Positions 14,299-17,865 of a stretch of 17,865 bases of DNA are shown here, in pieces. The DNA lies in assembly GCA_017561105.1 (NCBI GenBank), contig JAFZDR010000175.1, forward strand, positions 1 through 17,865, read 5' to 3'. Source of the DNA: Alistipes sp. (GTDB lineage: Bacteria > Bacteroidota > Bacteroidia > Bacteroidales > Rikenellaceae). Made by a program: the position numbers and the translations under genes. The notes beneath the pieces were generated by a model that was given only the letters and a program-made list of their open reading frames with translations, did no database searches and was not told the DNA's origin. Each line of letters begins with the position of its first letter. Positions within the stretch are counted from its first letter, which is position 1.

Positions 14299-15405
14299 TT
14301 AAAATTTTACTCTCGATATTACGGGATAGTGGTCTGAGTAGTCAGCCTCGTTGTCCACCTCATACGACACAACCTCAATCTGCGGCGACACCAATATGTT
14401 GTCTATGCGCAGGAGGTGGTATCTTATATTATAGGTATAGGCGATACCGTTTGCCATCTTCGAGAAGGTATCGTCGAGATCTCCTGCAATACGATTGTAG
14501 GTGTAGGAGAGTGGTACATCGTTAAAATCGCCACAAACAATAGTCTTGTATGGCGACTGACTCAAGAAATCGGCAATAACCTCGGCTTGTGCCGCGCGTT
14601 TGCGGTTATTCTCCACAAGTCGTGATATTATACTGCGTATTTTGCCGTCGTTATTGTTGTCGCGGAGATACTCGTGCTTCTCTATAAATTGGGTATCCTC
14701 CGGGCTGATGGCTGTCGACTGCAGATGCAGGCTCACCACCCTTATGGTATCATCTCGCATCTTCAAATCTGCCCACACGGCACTTTTGCGTGGCAGGTCG
14801 GCTATATTGCCATTACGAATAATTCTATATTTCGACAATATCTGATTGCCGCCTGTGCCGGTCTTAGGCATATATGTCGTTTTATAGACCTCGGCCAAGG
14901 CGTTCCAATTGTCGGTGCCGATATTCATCTCCTGCAAACAGAGAATATCGGGATTGTGCTTCTTTATATAGTCAGATAACCCCTCCGACACACCTTCGTA
15001 GACATTGTAGGTCATAACTTTAGTGTATCGACGCTCGATATACGAGGTGCCGTAATCTCTATCTATCTCGAATTTGTAGTAGCGCGAAACATAGAACAGA
15101 CCTATAATCACAACCACAATCATTGCGGTAGCACGATACCATTTCCAACGCACCACCCAATAGAACATCACAATAATGTTGAGCAGATAGATTACCGGTG
15201 CACCGAGGGCTATAACCGACAGCACACCGCTCTTCTCGGGCGAGATATATTGACAGATGATTGCTATAAGAGTGGCGAAAATAAGCAAAATCATAGCTAC
15301 GCTTACCAGAATATCGAGCAAGCGAAGCGAGAGGGTCTTGCCATCATAAACCTTACGCTTACGACTCCTCTTGCGGCTTATGCTGTTAGAGTAGTATTCT
15401 GCCAT
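14299..15405 (-). CDS. Membrane-anchored endonuclease/exonuclease/phosphatase (EEP) family protein
   Basis: 368 residues. A basic N-terminus (SRKRSRKRKVYDGK) leads to three hydrophobic segments (about residues 25-54, 60-87 and 93-108). An EEP-fold hydrolase domain then runs from about 128 to the end. The domain motifs are all visible: KVMTYNVYEG, DILCLQEMN with the metal-binding Glu, VVSLHLQS, CGDFNDVP (G292-D293-F294-N295-D296), RIDNILVS and SDHYPVI with the catalytic Asp-His. The fold is shared by DNases, sphingomyelinases and phosphoinositide phosphatases, so the substrate (nucleic acid or phosphodiester lipid) cannot be named from sequence. Membrane anchoring beside a rhomboid protease suggests an envelope role. 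It starts 6 nt after the rhomboid stop and precedes the YhcH-like gene by 11 nt. Confidence 0.9.
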   Translation of the reverse strand: MAEYYSNSISRKRSRKRKVYDGKTLSLRLLDILVSVAMILLIFATLIAIICQYISPEKSGVLSVIALGAPVIYLLNIIVMFYWVVRWKWYRATAMIVVVIIGLFYVSRYYKFEIDRDYGTSYIERRYTKVMTYNVYEGVSEGLSDYIKKHNPDILCLQEMNIGTDNWNALAEVYKTTYMPKTGTGGNQILSKYRIIRNGNIADLPRKSAVWADLKMRDDTIRVVSLHLQSTAISPEDTQFIEKHEYLRDNNNDGKIRSIISRLVENNRKRAAQAEVIADFLSQSPYKTIVCGDFNDVPLSYTYNRIAGDLDDTFSKMANGIAYTYNIRYHLLRIDNILVSPQIEVVSYEVDNEADYSDHYPVISRVKF

Positions 15406-15411
15406 CTCCCC

Positions 15412-16029
15412 TTAGAAAAATATTTTACCCCTCTTTTTCCACCAATAGAGCAACATCAAGCCCCACAACATACCGCCGACATGGGCAAAGTGTGCAACGC
15501 CCGTATTTGCGCCCGACCAGCCGAGTGCAATCTCCAATACGGCATAGCCCACAACAAACCACTTCGCCTTGATAGGGAATGGAAGAGGTATGATATATAT
15601 CATATTGTTCGGATGCATGACTCCGAAGGCCAATAACAGACCAAAAACGGCACCAGAGGCTCCCAGCAGTGTCAGATTCTCACCAAAGAGCGACGCTACA
15701 CCAATCTGAATAATAGCTGCTCCTATTCCGCAGACCATATAGTAGGTTAAAAATCTCTGCGAGCCGAGCTCATACTCCAAAGTGCGGCCAAACATCCACA
15801 ACGCAAACATATTCGAGAAGAGGTGAGCAAAACCTCCGTGCAGGAACATATAGGTTACGAATTGGTAGCTGTGAAATGGCGGGCTGTATGGCGAATTGGT
15901 CCACCAAAGCTGGAGATACTCCGCGCAAAAGTGGTTTACCGCAGGAATAAGCGTTACTGCCAGATAGAGCACGCAGTTGGCGATTATCAGATTTTGCACC
16001 ACAGGTGGTGTCTTGAAATATGGATTCAT
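15412..16029 (-). CDS. Rhomboid-family intramembrane serine protease
   Basis: A rhomboid protease that cleaves transmembrane proteins inside the membrane using a Ser-His dyad. 205 residues from the ATG at 16029 (MNPYFKTPPVVQNL). It has about six hydrophobic segments. The loop-1/TM2 region is YMFLHGGFAHLFSNMFALWMFG, the nucleophile S125 sits in GASGAVFG, and the catalytic H183 is in AHVGG. The open frame extends eight codons further upstream to an ATG at 16053 (MAKSQKKY), but that extension is translated heptad repeat DNA (GCYAAHR array). I therefore prefer 16029, which lies just behind an A-rich stretch like the rnr start. It follows mutL after 51 nt, filled mostly by the array, and is itself followed by the EEP gene after 6 nt. 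The order mutL-rhomboid-EEP is, from memory, common in Bacteroidetes. Confidence 0.93.
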   Translation of the reverse strand: MNPYFKTPPVVQNLIIANCVLYLAVTLIPAVNHFCAEYLQLWWTNSPYSPPFHSYQFVTYMFLHGGFAHLFSNMFALWMFGRTLEYELGSQRFLTYYMVCGIGAAIIQIGVASLFGENLTLLGASGAVFGLLLAFGVMHPNNMIYIIPLPFPIKAKWFVVGYAVLEIALGWSGANTGVAHFAHVGGMLWGLMLLYWWKKRGKIFF

Positions 16030-16036
16030 ATATTTT

Positions 16037-16071
16037 TTTTGGCTTTTAGCCATTGGCCGTTGGCCATTAGC
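16037..16071 (-). repeat. GCYAAHR heptanucleotide array, copy 4 (five units) before the rhomboid gene
   Basis: On the minus strand the units are GCTAATG, GCCAACG, GCCAATG, GCTAAAA and GCCAAAA. They are followed by A/T-rich bases and the rhomboid ATG at 16029. Unit number, sense orientation, the A-enrichment of the last two units and the position just 5' of a start codon all match the rnr leader array at 356-390. It fills most of the mutL-rhomboid gap. No promoter box is visible next to it. Confidence 0.85.
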
Positions 16072-16080
16072 TATTTTTTA

Positions 16081-17865
16081 TTACTCGAACAAGTTCTTAA
16101 TATCGGTTATTGCAAATGGCGAAACAATGCGCTTACCCGACGGGGTGTAGCTCTCGCCTGCGGCAAGAATCTGCATAGTCAATCGCTCGGCATCCTCCTG
16201 CATAAATCGGATATTGCCTACCGCCTCGCTGTGTGCCAAGGTCTGCGCCAACATATCGCGACGGATATCGACAACCGACTGCGGCAGCTTCAAGCTCTGC
16301 ACCAAATCATAAACGGCTCTGTCAAGCTGCTCAGTATGTACATCGGCAGGAATTCCGAAGACCTCGATGGTACTTCTACCCTGAGGCTTTATATCGAAAC
16401 CGAGCGATGCAAAATCTACGGCATACTCCTCTATCAGATCGTACTCCTCCTCTGTCAAGGTGAGCAACTCCGGGAACAAGAGCTGCTGCGATACCGAGTG
16501 CCCGCTTTTGAGCGATGCAGCGTAGTGATTGTAGAGCAATCGCTCTCTGGCACGAGCCAAATCTACCACCAACATCTTCGACGCAAAGGTCGCTACGGCA
16601 TAACGACCGCAACAGAGCGATATATTTAACGGCTCCTCGCTACTCTCAACCTCCAATCCGAGCAACTGCTCCTCGCCATCACCCGACTCGAAGTATTCGA
16701 ACTCTGTATCGGATGCTCCGCTCTCGAAATCGAAGCCCATCGATGGCGCCAAGTCAAACTCGGGCGAGATCTTTGGTATTGCCGACCAGCCACCACCCGA
16801 AACGGACGAATCACTAACCTCCGCACCATAGTTCTCGGCAAACGGATTGTAATAATCTTTGGTTGTGGCACGCGGCTCCGTATAGCTTACGCCTGTAGTT
16901 GCTACAGGTATATCGACCAAATCCTCCGCCTCGAAATCAATCAGCGGCATTGCGCCATTCTTGGCGAGTGTTTCGCGCACTGCGGCGTTCAAAATCTGCC
17001 ATATAGCATCGTTATCGGCGAACTTAACCTCGGTTTTCTGGGCGTGAACATTAACATCCACACGCTCGGTGTCTACCGTAATGTAGAGGAAGAATGTAGG
17101 ATAACCCTTCTCGGGGATAAGCTTCTCATACGCCTTCGACACCGCCTTATTGAGGTATGGCGAGCGGAAGAAGCGACCATTTACGAACATATACTGTTCG
17201 CTCGAGTTGTTGCGTGCAGTCTCGGGGCGACCGACATAACCCTTCACCGAGGCGATGGTTGTTTCGACATCCACCTCCAACAAGTTGCGTCTTGTGGCAT
17301 TACCCATAATGCCGACAATACGCTCTACGAGCGAAGATGCAGGCAGAGAGTATATCGGTGCGCTGTTGTTCATCAGTGTACATGCGACCTCGGGGTGGCA
17401 GAGCGCTACACGACGAAACTCGCGCTTAATATCGGATGACAGCGATGACTCCTTGCTGTTTATAAACTTACGACGAGCAGGAGTGTTATAGAAGAGGTTG
17501 CGCACCAAGAACTGCGAGCCGACCTCTGCTGCCACGGGAGTTTGCGACACAAACTCTCCACCATTTATGATGGTTTGAGTACCAATCTCACAATCGGCCT
17601 GACGGGTGATAAGCTCCACCTGCGACACTGCCGAGATCGACGACAAGGCCTCACCTCTAAAGCCGAAGGTGTGCAAGGCATAGATATCGTCGAGGGAGGA
17701 AATCTTACTTGTTGCGTGGCACTCGAAGGCCATACGAGCATCGACGGGCGACATTCCTCGTCCGTTGTCGATAATCTGCACAAGATCGCGACCGCCATTT
17801 ACGAAATTGACCGTAACTTCGGTTGCGCCTGCATCTATGGCATTCTCCATCATCTCCTTCACCAC
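16081..17865 (-). CDS. mutL: DNA mismatch repair protein MutL (N-terminus outside window)
   Basis: The GHKL ATPase that couples MutS mismatch recognition to strand removal. The 594 codons present run off the right edge; the first codons (VVKEMMENAIDAGAT) correspond to about residue 35 of complete MutL, so roughly 35 residues and the start codon are missing. ATPase motifs are intact: MMENAIDAGAT, DNGRGMSPVDAR, ATSKI and FGFRGEALSSISAVSQ. The linker is long and acidic (about residues 330-410 of the partial). The C-terminal dimerisation/endonuclease domain is atypical. The metal motif DQHA-x2-E-x4-E is replaced by DLARARERLLYN (codons 16563-16528), and the late C-P-H-G-R-P motif by TPSGKR (16146-16129). 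Endonuclease activity is therefore doubtful. First gene in the window of the minus-strand block leading to rhomboid, EEP, YhcH and GH20. Confidence 0.96.
   Translation of the reverse strand: MVKEMMENAIDAGATEVTVNFVNGGRDLVQIIDNGRGMSPVDARMAFECHATSKISSLDDIYALHTFGFRGEALSSISAVSQVELITRQADCEIGTQTIINGGEFVSQTPVAAEVGSQFLVRNLFYNTPARRKFINSKESSLSSDIKREFRRVALCHPEVACTLMNNSAPIYSLPASSLVERIVGIMGNATRRNLLEVDVETTIASVKGYVGRPETARNNSSEQYMFVNGRFFRSPYLNKAVSKAYEKLIPEKGYPTFFLYITVDTERVDVNVHAQKTEVKFADNDAIWQILNAAVRETLAKNGAMPLIDFEAEDLVDIPVATTGVSYTEPRATTKDYYNPFAENYGAEVSDSSVSGGGWSAIPKISPEFDLAPSMGFDFESGASDTEFEYFESGDGEEQLLGLEVESSEEPLNISLCCGRYAVATFASKMLVVDLARARERLLYNHYAASLKSGHSVSQQLLFPELLTLTEEEYDLIEEYAVDFASLGFDIKPQGRSTIEVFGIPADVHTEQLDRAVYDLVQSLKLPQSVVDIRRDMLAQTLAHSEAVGNIRFMQEDAERLTMQILAAGESYTPSGKRIVSPFAITDIKNLFE

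Noticed and set aside
15823..16629. 268-codon plus-strand open frame across the rhomboid-mutL junction
   Set aside because: It runs antisense through two recognised genes and a heptad array; no motif or start signal supports it.

Overview
The window reads as chromosomal DNA of a Bacteroidales bacterium. An Alistipes- or Rikenellaceae-like gut anaerobe is my best guess, not proven. The evidence is promoter boxes of the Bacteroidetes type (TAnnTTTG, seen four times), A-rich leaders without clear Shine-Dalgarno sites, a split two-gene ChrA transporter, tandem exported M3 peptidases, a secreted GH20 hexosaminidase, and a mutL-rhomboid-EEP gene order of the kind I associate with this phylum. I see no phage, IS, CRISPR, tRNA or rRNA genes.

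Layout: (1) 1-72 is the tail of an unrecognised gene. (2) 73-394 is a structured intergenic region with heptanucleotide arrays, a large inverted repeat and the rnr promoter. (3) rnr (RNase R, +) ends at a hairpin terminator shared with a convergent minus-strand operon that runs rsmE - chrA - chrA - GNAT-like gene (5598 down to 2599). (4) An almost palindromic promoter pair at 5616-5636 drives rsmE leftward and two tandem M3 dipeptidyl-carboxypeptidase genes rightward (5652-9923). (5) A second bidirectional terminator separates these from uvrB (-). (6) 12027-12211 is a repeat-rich intergenic region. (7) From 17865 down to 12212 lies a minus-strand block: mutL (5' end outside the window) - rhomboid protease - membrane-anchored EEP hydrolase - YhcH/NanQ-like protein - GH20 hexosaminidase. 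It closes with a rho-independent terminator.

The genes themselves are mostly housekeeping (RNA decay, 16S rRNA methylation, excision and mismatch repair) plus cell-envelope peptide and amino-sugar use. The unusual part is the non-coding DNA. Two unrelated families of 7-bp tandem repeats, GCYAAHR and CTCTCGT, sit at the promoters and leaders of rnr, uvrB and the rhomboid gene. In front of rnr and uvrB the CTCTCGT array lies exactly 8 nt upstream of the same TATCTTTGCA box and occupies the place where a -33 element would be. The rnr upstream region also carries a roughly 165-bp imperfect inverted repeat whose AATGACA/TGTCATT motifs are spaced at 10-bp intervals. These could be a family of dispersed regulatory modules. 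I found no protein gene in the window that obviously acts on them.
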